A stretch of 38,925 bases of DNA from Chara braunii. Taxonomy: Eukaryota; Streptophyta; Charophyceae; Charales; Characeae. Shown one piece after another: positions 20,346 to 31,264 of the stretch; positions within the stretch are counted from its first letter, which is position 1, and each line of letters begins with the position of its first letter. The position numbers were made by a program, and so were the translations under genes. The notes below the pieces were generated by a model. That model was not told the origin of the DNA, searched no databases, and worked only from the letters and a program-made list of their open reading frames with translations. Location of the stretch: contig BFEA01000057.1 in the NCBI GenBank assembly GCA_003427395.1, forward strand, positions 1,271,135 through 1,310,059, in the 5' to 3' direction.

Positions 20346-21451
20346 TGGAATGCGAGGAACGAGCCCTCACGGGGCCCTTATCGGACAAACACATGTTCTG
20401 GGCAGAGGCCCCCAGCAAGCCGAGTGCCCGCCCTAAGTGAAGGCGGGCCTGAATATTCATCACAGGCCAAAACTCGACATTTTTCATATATGGGTACTCA
20501 GGCTGTTGCAGCCCACCAGTTGGTTGAGTGGACACGCGAGCCTCCCTAAGCTGCGTCGTACAGTTGGCCCAGGCCTTGGCAGATGCGCCTGGGCACATAC
20601 ACACAAAGCAGGGCCGAAACATCATGAAGTGGTCACAAGCCTATGCAAAAGCAGTACTGTCGACGCACCTACCCCGGGGTCCTGTGCAACTGCAGCAAAC
20701 GGCCCAAGTCTGGAGACTCAGGCCGTGCCCAACTGTAAAGGGTCCAGGCCCTCAACTGCGGCCTCGGGCCTGGCCGCAGGAACTGGGGCCCAACAGGAAG
20801 CAACTAAGAGCTTCCAGCCAGGCCACACACAGCAATGCAGGGGCTGCCACTTCCATATAGGAAGGAGAGCAGCCAGGGCCTCGACATTCTGGCCTGCGCA
20901 AGCAATGCGGTCACGCTGCTGCGCTGCTGCATTGGATGCTGCGTTGCGGCTAGTGCGCTTGTGGGGCTCGTTGAGGTGAGGTGGGGCGCTGCAGGGCAGC
21001 AGAGCGTGGACAGCCATAGCCGAGCTGCTGGGCGCTAGGGGGTAAGAGGGCGATTGGTGGTCTTCAGGAAGGAGGCGAGTGTGTGGGTGATCAAGGTCTG
21101 ATGAGGGTAACGAGATACGTACCTGGTGCATGAAGAGAGGTCGGCTATGGTGGTGACATCATGTGCATTGGTCTTCGGGAGTCGAAGTGAGCCTGTTGCG
21201 TGAATACAGCTGTAGGTAGGATAGTCGAGTAGAGTAGGCTGGGCGCTGGGCGCCAGACAGAGATGAGCGACATTGGACTCTGTGTTGGTGTGGCCTGAGG
21301 GCTTGAACATTGGCTCGTTACTTCATTGTATTGCTCTATTTGGATGGATTCTCGGTGCGTTTGTGCTCTCTGCTTGTACATGACTACTTGGACATCTGTG
21401 TGATTTCGCAACTCGGTTTCTTGTATATCGTTCACACTCATATTCCTTGCA
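20346..21451 (+). mobile_element. Complete 3' LTR, Ty3/gypsy A/B family (copy 3)
   Basis: This is an 1106-bp LTR from TGGAATGCGAGGAACGAGCC to the terminal CTCATATTCCTTGCA, with its 5' edge fixed by the polypurine tract. It aligns with the solo-type LTR at 2544-3611 over its length, and its second half aligns closely with the LTR of element A at 4089-4609. Linkage to the pol tail ties the LTR family to the A/B type of Pol. No 5' partner is present in the window. Confidence 0.85.
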
Positions 21452-21525
21452 TTATATTCAACTTACCCTAAAAAGATCAGATTTTCATTTTTACTCACTT
21501 TTTTTCAAATAGAATGCCCCTTCTA

Positions 21526-21573
21526 ATATAACGCCCAGATGTTATATTCGAATAGAATGCCCGGGCGTTATAT
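21526..21573. repeat. Inverted repeat cluster next to the LTR
   Basis: ATATAACGCCC (21526-21536) and GGGCGTTATAT (21563-21573) are exact reverse complements. AATAGAATGCCC also occurs twice (about 21509 and 21551). It is a small palindromic cluster of unknown origin about 75 bp after the LTR. Confidence 0.7.
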
Positions 21574-21689
21574 CTGAATGTTCCATGTGCATAGTGCCTT
21601 GTAGAGGTAGTATTCTTGGGTTTTAAAGGGGGGGGAGGGGGGTATACATGGGTTTTATAAGCGATAGTCAAAATGACAGAATTCCAGAT

Positions 21690-22003
21690 TGCAAAATCAC
21701 ATTGAAAGCCAGATAGTGGAACGCTGTCCAGAAAGCAGAATTGCACTGATAATCCACCAATGGAGAACAAAGCACCGAATTCAAATGTCAATGAAAGCAG
21801 ACTCTCGCCACCACCAACGTATGTATCCAGAACCCTTCCTCCTACCTGGCGCTCAGCGCCCAGACTTCTATCACGCAGCTACTTATCCAGTCTATGAATT
21901 GACAATGCAACCAGTTCACGTCATGAGCAGTCACCGAAGTACATGCAGATGTCGATCATCCAGACCTCCACCAAGACCAGGTACGTGCCCTCACATCATA
22001 CCC

Positions 22004-22010
<7 letters not shown>
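21690..22010 (+). repeat. Dispersed noncoding repeat, copy 2 (first copy at 16705-17110)
   Basis: The landmarks are shared with 16705-17110 as described there. It ends with ACCAG/GTACGTGCCC at 21981, then pyrimidine-rich DNA running into a (CT)n tract and an assembly gap. Confidence 0.6.

Positions 22011-22088
<78 letters not shown>
22008..22088. repeat. (CT)n microsatellite at a gap edge
   Basis: CT dinucleotides run up to the first N. The true tract length is unknown. Confidence 0.97.
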
Positions 22089-22213
22089 NNNNNNNNNNNN
22101 NNNNNNNNNNNNNNNNNNNNNNNNNNNNNNNNNNNNNNNNNNNNNNNNNNNNNNNNNNNNNNNNNNNNNNNNNNNNNNNNNNNNNNNNNNNNNNNNNNNN
22201 NNNNNNNNNNNNN
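22089..22213. other. Assembly gap (N)
   Basis: This is 125 consecutive N. Assembly probably collapsed in the CT repeat. Frames drawn across it are meaningless. Confidence 0.99.
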
Positions 22214-23024
22214 ACACACGAAGACCACCACCACCTCCGCTGACCTTAGTCCAAGCCAAGCCCGGCTATGAGGGCTGGCTATGGCGCTGCCTACTTGCAG
22301 CGCCCTGCTTCTCCCGGTGCCCACGCGTGCCCTGGCACCTGCACTAGTGCACAGCTAGCAGCCGCGAGCACTCGCTCTGGCAGCGCTGCCGCTTGCACAA
22401 ACAAGGGCCCGAACGCCTGCTTCCTTGGCGGGTTACCTCGCAGCATGCGGCCTGGCTGGGCCATGCATGTGCCCTGTAGCCTGGAGTTGGGCCAAAGTGT
22501 TTGCGCCCACGCCCATTCAGACAGTGGCCTGGGACCAAATTGGTTAGGAATGCCCAACCACCCAGGCGCAAACGTGCGGTGTCCCCTGCTTTCCCCAAGT
22601 TGCTGGAAGAGCTTGGAAGGGTCACATGTATTTCAGATTCTCACGAGCTAGGCGGATGTAACCAACTAGCCCGCGGCTACTACCTGGCGCCCACCAAGAT
22701 TTGCAAAACTTGACGAATTCAGGGTTTATTGAGATTGAGGCGCCCACCTTCGCTTAGGACGGCCATGCGTCTGCTGCAGGGGACTTATGCACGCATGTCG
22801 AGGGGTAAATTTCTCGCACTCCTTTACTTCAATAGTCCCCTGGGAGGTCCTTACACAGCGTGCTGCTTCCTTTTCAAACATCTTTCATAACTTGAGAGAA
22901 TCTGTGGAGATAATTTGTGGAGCAGTCTTCATAAGTTCTTCTCTGGTAAACCACCTGTCTTCCTTCCGACTCCACCAGTGGTTAACGGGGTACGGTTTTC
23001 ATTGTTGACATCAGTTTTTTTTTT
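22214..23024. other. Unassigned DNA between gap and LINE
   Basis: It is GC-rich to about 22700, with CCTGG/GGCC-rich texture like the LTRs in this window but no firm alignment, then mixed. A T-run at about 23011-23019 lies just before the LINE. No gene is supported. Confidence 0.4.
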
Positions 23025-23039
23025 ACGACACCAAGGAGG

Positions 23040-24366
23040 AACTAAACGAATGGAGAAGATGGGAACTCAGAGGTTTACAAATACGGGCGAGGATGACAGA
23101 CTATGCACTTAACGAGTCAATGACAAAATTCTTCGTCTCTCCAAAATCAAGGCGAACACCAGGAACAGCATGATCGAGGCACTTATAGACCCATCGGACT
23201 CTGGGAGCACAAAAACAACAGGCCCGGAGATGGTAGGGATAGCCAGAGCCTTCTACGCAGATCTGTACGAATCCAAGACCCCCTCACCCCCGACAACAGC
23301 AAACCTAGCAGCCCGCCAGGCGATGCTATCATACCTCGACAGAACCATCTCAACCAATCAGGCGGAAGGCCTGGACAGACCACTGACCCTGGCCGAACTG
23401 CACACAGCCCTGAACCAGATGGGAAATGACAAAGCCCCGGGCATCGACGGCCTCTTAAAGGAGTTCTGGAGCTGCTTCTGGCCGACACTGGGGGAGGACC
23501 TACTCGACTTTTTTAACGAAAGTATGCACAAAGGAGGCCTAGGCAAGGAGCTGAGCACCAGCATAGTCTCACTGCTTTACAAAAAGGGAGACAAAGAAGA
23601 CCAGAAAAGCTACAGACCTATTTCCCTACTAACCACTCCATACAAAATCCTAGCTAAGGCGCTTGCAAACAGAATCACCAAACTAACGAACAGTTGCTTC
23701 CACATCGATCAAGCAAACTTCATTCCAGGTCGTTACATATTAGACAATGTGATGACCCAGAATGAAGCAGCAAAAAAGATCACGGAGAAACGAATGAAGG
23801 CAGCAATCCTATTCTTCGACTTCGAGAAAGCCTACGACCAAGTTAACTGGGATTTTCTACACGCATGCATGGAAAAAATGGGGGTAGGCCCGAACTTTAG
23901 AAGTTGGGTTAGAATTTTGTACGCAGATGCAACAGGAAGAGTCCAGGTCAATAGAATCCTATCAGAAACCTACCCAATCTCACGGTCAGTCAGACAAGGC
24001 GACCCACTGGCTCCTCCCATTTTTCTTTTCATAATGGAAGCCATAGCCTGATTTCTCTGCAAAGACCCATCCATCGACCGCCTCACAGAACGGAACTTCA
24101 ATCCGTTACACGACTTCGCCCTACCCACTGCACTCATGTTTGCTGACGACCTTACGGTACTCATTAGAGCTAATAACAGCTCCTTCCAATCACTGGTAAG
24201 GGCAATGGAAGCATTCAGACTGGCTTCAGAAATGAGGGTCAATTGGAACAAAACCGAAGGCTGGTGGTTAGCAGACGGCACCCCTCCCCAACCGCCGGAC
24301 ACAACCACACCCATGAATTGGACCACAGGAGAACAAGCACCATGGTTCCTGGGCCATCATGGTTAA
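23040..24366 (+). pseudogene. LINE reverse transcriptase domain
   Basis: After a shift near 23130 the frame opens at 23170. NDKAPGIDGLLKEFW, IVSLLYKKGDKED, SYRPISLLTTPYKILAKALANR and QANFIPGR are the standard L1/plant-LINE RT blocks. ILFFDFEKAYDQVNWDF carries the first catalytic Asp, and SVRQGDPLAPPIF follows. An in-frame TGA at 24049-24051 interrupts it. The same frame resumes and carries the catalytic FADD at 24139-24150. A single-base shift near 24350 ends it. This enzyme would prime reverse transcription on nicked target DNA. The catalytic residues are intact but the gene is dead. Confidence 0.9.
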
Positions 24367-25560
24367 CAAAGAAGGGGTGTGGCCGGGAATGGGCCACAAT
24401 CTGATAGCAAGAGCAATCACCCGCCTGGCCCTGTGCAAAAATGCGCAGGCCTCACTAATCGGACGGGCACTTCTTATCAACACAGCGATCTTCCCTACAC
24501 TGTGGTATATGGCATCAATCTGGTCCCCCCCCGACGACGACCTCAAGGAGCTCAAGAACAGGGTGAGGTGCTACCTGTGGACAGGTGACCCAAACAGAAC
24601 CACCTGCATCAACAGGGTTGCATGGAACCACATCACCAGGAAGCCACAAGAAGGGGGCCTTGGAATAATCGACCCAAAATAAGGAATCCATAGCTCTGCA
24701 GATGAAATGGATAATCAAGATTCTTACAAGGCAATCCCTCTTGTGGACCCAAATGGCGCTAGACAGCATCAGAAATTTAGCTCCCATCAACTCCCCTAGA
24801 AATATGAACGGTCTGTTCTGGATTATGGCAAAAGAATGGACAATCAAATCCGGCAGACCACGCAGAAGAAACCNNACACANCACATGCCTGCACAGCCCG
24901 TCACAAACCCAACACACGCAGTCAGCAAATATTGGAGCCCCACCATCAAAGCATGGCGCAAAATGATGCCGAACAAACATGGGGCACCAAGCAACAGAGA
25001 AGAAGTCCTGAGACAACCGCTTTTTTGCAACCCCTGCATCACCGACCCCAGCGGAACATCCCGGACCCTACGCTCTCGAGACCGAAGATGGTTGTCGTGG
25101 GTAGAAAAAGGAGTTGGCAGGCCAAGCACATTTGGAACGAAGATCAAGGACGGTGGATCACGGATCAGGAACTACGCACCACACTAAAAGGCTGCCCCGC
25201 CCTCTCCGATAACCTAACACTGATCCACCCTAAGGGAGGAATTCTCGTGGAAGTCCGGGGACTGGGGCATACTAGTCTCCCAAGCTCAGCCCATCAGGGC
25301 ATACAGATTCGTTGCTAGAACAGACCCACCCGACTACCTATCCAGATTCCATTCCTACCCGGTAGCGAAACACAACACACATGAAATGAAAGTTCAGATC
25401 AACGACCCCCAGAGCGAGATGCTGGAGACTTTCCGATTGAGAAAAGTTAGGGTTTCAAAATCCAAACCCTCTATAATCTTCCGACCGGATCTCTGCATCT
25501 CAGAGCTAGAATTCGACCCGAAAGATAGATATGGAAACAGGGAAAAATAGGGAGGACAAG
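24359..25560 (+). pseudogene. LINE RT thumb and linker, multiply frameshifted
   Basis: The frame at 24359-24682 carries MGHNLIARAITRLALCKNAQ, ALLINTAIFPTLWYMASIW and RKPQEGGLGIIDPK, the conserved block after the palm in plant LINEs. It ends in TAA. The next frame (24702-25187) starts LQMKWIIKILTRQSLLW. Ambiguous bases sit at about 24874-24892. Readable but unassigned LINE protein continues in changing frames to about 25560. Confidence 0.75.
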
Positions 25561-26322
25561 AACAATAACAGAATACGACATCAAATTCGGCTATGATCTA
25601 GGCCTACAGACCACAGACCCAGACCCCAGACTAAAAGATAAATGGAGGACCATACTGAGTCTGGACCCCTCGACCCCCATAACCATCCCGTGGACCAAAT
25701 TCCTAACCATTAGACCGGCCAGGATTCGAAGCATGCAATGGCTCTTAGCTCACGCCTCCCTGCCAACCAATCAGTGGCTCCACAAGAGAAGAAAACACAC
25801 AGACCCCGACAGCACCGAGATCTGCAGACTGTGCACGGACAACGCTGTGGAGGACACACTCCACTGCCTCTTGTACTGCACAGAGGCAACATGCATCTGG
25901 AATAAAGTGTGCAGCCTATGGACCACTCTGTTCTCAGCACCCCCCCCCCGGCCACAACCCCCCTGAACATCCTGCTCCTTTCTAACGACGCTAACAATCT
26001 CAGAGGAGGCAAGGATGTATGGTTCCACCTTCTCATAAAGTTGGCGCTTTGGGTAATCTGGAAGAGGAGATGCTCCAAGACGATCGAAGGAATAGAGATG
26101 CCAAGAGAGGAAATGTGGGTCTTACTGCTGAGAATGGCGGAAATAGAGATTCGCTCCAGATGGCGAGAACTATCCATGACGACGAAAGGCAGACCAGAAA
26201 GGACAGCCTCAAAGAGACGAAAATTCATAAGAGACTGGCTCATACAGGGAAAGATCGCCACAGTGGTGGATAACAGAATGGTGTGGAAGAAGTGGCACAA
26301 CGCAAGAACAGGGCACCAATGA
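25561..26322 (+). pseudogene. LINE C-terminus with zf-RVT zinc domain
   Basis: The frame starting near 25733 carries LLAHASLPTNQWLHKR and then the zinc motif CRLC..ED(T)LHCLLYC at 25823-25879, followed by an aromatic CIW. This is the zf-RVT pattern of plant LINE ORF2. The frame stops just after a run of ten C at 25940-25949. The protein continues in another frame (to 26322) with LALWVIWKRRCSK, typical of the region after zf-RVT. The shift falls exactly at the C-run, so it may be a sequencing error rather than a true lesion. Confidence 0.8.
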
Positions 26323-26611
26323 AGAACCAACTGAGATTTTAATCTCAACAGCTTAGACAACTCTCCCCCTTTTCTTGCTTTTTACGCAGTATCTGGCAGA
26401 GTCAGTACAGATTCTGAGAGGAAAAGAGGTAGGGCAAGCTGACAGTCAATCCTCCTGACAAGGAGCAATCAATGCTGGTCAGGGTTCCTTCGGCCAGGCG
26501 GAAGGAAGCGTGAGGGTGTTCACCTTGTATTTCATTCTTGACTTGCCGGTGGTAAGGAACCGGACTGACGCTCCCCAGAATGGATACGGAGCCAGGACCA
26601 TAAGGACCTGT

Positions 26612-26637
26612 TTTTTAAATAAAAAATAAATAAATGA
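26612..26637 (+). other. A-rich 3' tail of the LINE
   Basis: TTAAATAAAAAATAAATAAATGA lies about 290 bp after the last LINE codons and is the only tail-like sequence there. LINE 3' ends are commonly poly-A or TAA-type repeats. Confidence 0.5.
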
Positions 26638-26775
26638 ATTTTCATTTTTTGTGATTCTTTTTTTTTTTGACTGTGCACTCTATGGAATGATGCAATTTTT
26701 GGTTAGTTTTCTTATAAATAGCATTAAGAAAACGTTGAAATTTTGGGTCTTCGTTAACCGCCACTCTCGGATCAA

Positions 26776-27954
26776 CATGATGTCTGAACCGAACTCTGTA
26801 CTGTATCTACGGTTTTGGAGGTCGTCCCCTGCCTGGAGACTTGGGCACAGGCATCAACTTGTGCTCAACGATATCGTCAATATCCACGTGCTCAACAATA
26901 TCCCGTTCGGTGCATCCCCAACTATGTCTAAAACTTCCCAAGGCCCAAAGTACTGCGGCACAGATGACTTTACTCAGACTCTTTCCCCAACTTGAAATGT
27001 GGATGGTCGCCTGTGCCTATTCTCATATGCAATCATGGCATCCTGAGACTTCTTTATATGCTCGACAACCTGCTGCAGCAGCTGTTCGTACCTGACAACA
27101 AACTCTATGCTGCCTGGTGGTGCAGAGGGCTCATTCTCAGGCAACAGGAAGTCAAGAGCAGATCTCGGCTTCCAACCGAGATGCAACTGGTTGGGAGTCA
27201 TGCCGATAGTGTTGTGCACAACCTTGTTATACAGACGATGAGAGTTAACTTCTCATCCAGTCATCTTGGCTAGCCTAATATAGTGTCGTAGCAAGTCCTG
27301 CACTACCCTGTTCATCTGGTCAACTTGGCCATTTGATTCAGGGTGGTTCCCTAATGTCATCTGTAGTTGGGTTCCTATCTGTTGGGCTGTACTTTGTCAT
27401 AGTTCACTGGTGAACTTGACATCCCTGTCACCAACAATGGATTTCTGGAGACCGAAGTCACGTACCCAGTTATCCATGAACAGCTTGGTGACGTAGTCAG
27501 TCTTAGCAGTCTCTGGCATAGCAATCAGTCTAACATACTTGCTGAATCTGTCCACGATGAAGATGTGCCAGTGTCCATGAAATCCATGGACACACTCTGA
27601 CCAGGACCAGCAGGGATTGGCAAGGGCTTGATAAGCCCCAAGTGGAGCCTACATCTGTGGCTTGTCACGTTGATAAACCTTACAAGTCTCTACATACTTC
27701 TTCACATCATCCATCATCATGGGCCGCCAAAATTGTTGCACTAAATTTGCTGACGTTTTCTTGAAACCAAAATGTCCGGTTGCGTCATGACTCTCACCTA
27801 AAAAAAACTACGTAAAGACTCTTTAGATGGAACACACAGTCTTTTATTCCCGGCCTTTTCGAGGAACAGCAAGCCATCAACCATCACAAACTCATCTGAA
27901 GTGGCCTTATCCTTGGCCTCGAGTTTGCGCATGATTTTAAACATGATGGGGTCC
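26776..27954 (-). pseudogene. Integrase and pol tail of element B, with internal deletion
   Basis: The zinc part (ESHDATGHFGFKKT, near 27800) and the core (VDRFSKYVRLIAMPET, GDRDVKFTSEL, NHPESNGQVDQMNR, about 27590-27270) are readable with stops and shifts. TPNQLHLGWKPRSALDF and FQVGERV lie at 27219-26974. After PQYFGPWEVLDIVGD the SH3-like region is cut short and passes directly to the linker and tail (DIDDIVEHKLMPVPKSPGRG, then YRVRFRHH), which matches the tail at 20100-20210. Similarity ends near 26776, before the FTGEELVKTAPQIVA part. Confidence 0.8.
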
Positions 27955-28647
27955 TCTCAATAGACTTCCACCGTAGATCGAGACACATCATCAGATATTT
28001 CAAACTCTGTCACTAGAGCACCCAGATAGTCTGCCCTGCGTGATAGTGCATCAGCCACCTTGTTGTATTCTCCCTTCAAAGGGTCGAGCTTGAAGTCATA
28101 CATGTCTATGACTTCAATCCACCTCTTGAGTGCATCAGAGAGCACGGGTTATCTTAAAACAACGCAGTGTCTCATGGTCAGATCTCACATAAAAAAATCT
28201 GCCAAGGAGGTGATGCCTCTAGTGAATCAGCGCTTTGTAAAGGGCATAGAGCCCTTGCTCATACGTGGACTTAACTAGTTTCTAGGAAGGCATCATTTTG
28301 CTCATGTACTCGATCGGCCTCAACGTTTTCCCCTCCTTTTGCGCAAGGACCGCGCCTATCCCATATTGGTTGGCGTCTGTGGTCATAATAAAGGACAGCT
28401 CAGGACCCAGAAGCTTGAGGACTTCATAGTGCGTGAGGGCATACTTCAATCTCTTGAAGACTGCCTCGCACTCATCGGTCCACTCCCATAGGGTGTCAAG
28501 GCGCGTGAGGTCAGTTAGTGGGGAGACTCTATAGTTCTTCACGAACGGACGATAGCCTGTAATCCCCCAAAAGGATCTTTCCTCAGTCACAGACTGAGGT
28601 CTCGGCCAATCACGTATGCTGGCCAACCTGGCATCACCCGGCCTCAA
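27955..28647 (-). pseudogene. RNase H of element B
   Basis: ARLASIRDWPRPQSVTEERSF and LTDLTRLDTLWEWTDECEAVF lead to the RNase H start TTDANQYGIGAVLAQKEG, with the catalytic Asp kept. RPIEYMSKMMPS then stops at 28282. After broken frames, the end is readable at 28145-27957: LKRWIEVIDMYDFKL and VADALSRRADYLGAL. Same architecture as element A. Confidence 0.8.
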
Positions 28648-29345
28648 TCCATCTCCTGAAATTTAATGACCTAGATACAGGATCTTGGTGCGACCAAACT
28701 CACATTTATCCAAGTTAATCTTATACTGGTGTTCTCTTAGGAGACCTAGCATTATCTTAACATGCTCAGCGTGCTCCTCTACATTCCTACTAAAGATAAG
28801 AATATCGTTGAGGTACACGACTATAAATTTGTCTAAGTAGTCTTGAAAGATCTTGTTCATCGCGTGCTGGAAGGTCCCAAGATCATTGCAAAGTCCGAAA
28901 GGGATCACCACAAACTCGTACAGACCTTACCTGGACTGGAGAGTGGTTTTGTGTTGATCCTCAGGCCTAATCGCAATCTGATGGTATCCAGACTTCAGAT
29001 CTATCTTAGTGAAGTATCGACAATACGTGGTAGGGGCTCAACGTTCTTAAAGGTGATGGCATTGAGGCCCCTATGATCAATGCACATCCTCAAGGTACCC
29101 CCCTTCTTAGGAACGAACAACATTGGTGCACCGAATCCAAGCCTTCTCTGTGAGCTCCTCGAGCTGTCGACGAAGCTCATCTAGCTATCGACGAAGCTCA
29201 TCTAGCTCCGCAGGAGTTATCCTATATATCCGTCCTCAGGTATGACTTCAATAGCATGGACTATCTCCCTCTCTTCTATGCCCCTAGGCTCCTAAAAAAG
29301 GTTTGAATATGGAGCGACGACTGCTTCCATCTCTGGGGGTGATTT
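28640..29345 (-). pseudogene. Reverse transcriptase of element B with YLND
   Basis: The entry region (about 29340-28990) is badly decayed. A 21-bp direct repeat (29164-29184 and 29185-29205) duplicates LDELRR(x) there. [16 protein letters not shown](H)RGLN follows. A clean frame at 28911-28663 carries PFGLCNDLGTFQHAMNKIF and VVYLNDILIFSR. The first Asp of the catalytic YxDD pair is Asn (codon at 28807-28809). KINLDKCEFGRTKILYLGH ends the domain. Confidence 0.85.
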
Positions 29346-29539
29346 TACGGCCTGCCCTTTCTTAGAAACAAAGACTTGATACATTCCTCCTCGCGGTTCT
29401 GCTTGTAATAATTACAAAACGTTGAAGCGCACATGCAGCCATATGACTCAACTAACCTGCCCACTTTGTGTTTCCGCAGTCTAACAGTCCTCCCATTTGG
29501 CAACTTGTGCATCATCACCTTTCTATCCCAATCGAACCG

Positions 29540-29900
29540 AGGCTTAGCACCCTGGAGGTAGTACATACCCAACATAATATTGAAAGGTAGCTCATCACTA
29601 ACCAAGAAACGATATTTTTTGTCTCATTTCCCCTCCTCCATAGGAGAAGGTACAGACTATGTCCTTGACAATCACAAAGTGCTTGTTGGATAAGGTAGAT
29701 GCTACAAACCTTCTAAGCCACTGCACTTTGTCCCCTAAGCGTAACCTATCCACACAAGCACGACTGATGAAATTCTACGTAGCACCTATGTCGATAAAGG
29801 CTCCAACCTTTAGGCCACCTATATCGACTTCCACCACGAAATGTTCACCTCTCGGACTTTTCGTCATCATCGCCCAGGAGTCTTTAGGTCTTTCTTTAAC
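29540..29900 (-). pseudogene. Protease of element B, altered active site
   Basis: HFVVEVDIGGLKVGAFIDIGAT leads to the active-site position, where the family has Asp-Ser/Thr-Gly. Here it reads Asp-Ile-Gly (29784-29792), and a TAG stop (29775-29777) follows three codons after the Gly. The remainder is readable: NFISRACVDRLRLGDKVQW, then CTFSY and SDELPFNIMLGMYYLQGAKPRFDW. This is an aspartic retropepsin domain that is inactive as read. Confidence 0.75.
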
Positions 29901-30049
29901 CACTTAGTCTCTAACTCCTCTAAGGACTCAGACACATCCATCGAACAGAGTATCAATTGGTCCGGACCTGTGTGCGGGGCGATATAGGGGTCAATAGCCT
30001 TGGCCTTCGTCTGAAGTGGAGAGGGTAAGGCAACCACTTCAGTACGAGT

Positions 30050-31264
30050 AAGAGAAGCTAATACTCCTATTGGCCCGAAGTGTTTCCCTGTGAAGTGCTC
30101 GAAGAAGCACCACCAGAGGCGGAAGATCCGGCAACCAGTATTGAGGATGTTACCTTCCGTATGACTCGCTTGCTCTTGCAATGACTCATTGTATGCCCAT
30201 ACTGGCCACGATTGAAACACGTGCCCCGAGCAACACGGTCACGCCACACTTCGTACTCTAAACCAAACTTCGCCCATATGGGTGGTCCTTCGTCACCTTG
30301 ACCCTGGGGCTGACTACCCTTTTGATTCCCAACCCCTTCGCCTTTTCTTTAATGGGGGCGACTACTCCACCCTTTGAAGTTTCCCCACTCCCATTGACCT
30401 TTGTCTCTTCCCCTAAATTGGAGAAGTCGTCAATCTCAGTCGCATTGTCGTCATGGTCAACGAACATGAGGTTGCCCTTCTTCTTCCAATCCTGAGAAAG
30501 TTTCTTCCTCCTCCCATCTATCACTGCTTGTTGGGCACTCCCAAGCCTAGTCTCTATGTCTAAGGCTTTCTTGCTGAACGAAGCGAAGTCGTGTACGTCT
30601 ATGGAGGCCTTATTGATCAACTTATTTTTGACATTTATGGGCAAGCATCGCAGATAAGTTGTCAAGAGGACCTGAGGATCGTACCACACGCTAGGGACAA
30701 CAATCAAGCGCTACGATGTTTTTACCTCACTGACTGTCCGGTATCTCTTCGATCCCAGACTAGCCAGCGAGTTGGTGACCTTCTGAGCCCCTTGGGGGTC
30801 ATGCCACCTATTGTGGACCAACCGTACGAACTCCTTCAATGTCTGGGCATGTTCCCAAACATTGAAGTTTTGACCGTAACCGTGTTGTTGTACTAACCTG
30901 TTTAACCATCTGGCTGCTGATCGTTTTAGAAAGGATGCCGCGACAATAACTTCCTCCTCTCGCCTTGTGAGCTTGTGCCTCACTTAAGTGGCACTGTCCT
31001 CACCCGAGTGTCCAAATCCTCTTCCCTTTTCTTGTCGCCTGAAAAAGGTTGAGAACTCACCAATGGTATCTTAGGAGTCCACTGCATTGACGGTGCAGCA
31101 CACCATTGCGGCGACACCTATTGCAGAGGCTGTTGGACGTGCGGCTACCCTATAGCAGCAGTCGCTGGATGGAGAAATGAAGAAGGTGGAACCGGAGTCT
31201 GCCCACTACTACCAGCTGGTAATCCCCCTACTGGGAATATGCCAAACTGTGGGACAAAGGGTTG
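30050..31264 (-). pseudogene. gag: Gag of element B, 5' end cut by element C
   Basis: The first B-derived residues are QPFVPQFGIFPVGG, directly after the LTR of C, and a Pro-rich linker follows. The gag core reads EEEVIVAASFLKRSAARWLN, VRLVHNRWHDPQGAQ (30983-30711), then IVVPSVWYDPQVLLTTYLRC and FASFSKKALDIETRLG (30707-30258). These blocks parallel element A. The nucleocapsid finger at 30178-30219 reads CFNRGQYGHTMSHC: the second Cys of the CCHC pattern is replaced by Arg. Several stops and shifts are present. Confidence 0.8.

Larger units (their letters stand above)
23025..26640 (+). mobile_element. LINE (L1-type, plant), 5'-truncated
   Basis: This is the ORF2 part of a non-LTR retrotransposon: reverse transcriptase, thumb/linker and C-terminal zf-RVT zinc domain. 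No apurinic-type endonuclease and no ORF1 are found, so the 5' half is lost, as is usual for LINEs. The reading frame is broken many times. The likely 3' end is an A-rich, TAAA-like tail at about 26612-26637. The 5' boundary is approximate: WRRWELRGLQIRAR near 23050 is the first LINE-like peptide. Confidence 0.8.
26776..31264 (-). mobile_element. Element B: degenerate Ty3/gypsy retrotransposon
   Basis: On the minus strand, in order from high to low coordinate: gag, nucleocapsid finger, protease, RT, RNase H, integrase and tail. Its proteins are recognisably the same family as element A, but clearly diverged. Its gag is cut at 31264/31265 by the LTR of element C. At the other end the pol tail stops matching near 26776, next to the LINE tail. 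Neither LTR of B is in the window; the missing 5' part should lie beyond the right edge, on the far side of element C. Confidence 0.85.

Noticed and set aside
21996-22347. Frames crossing the N gap
   Set aside because: The sequence is unknown in the gap and flanked by CT repeats.
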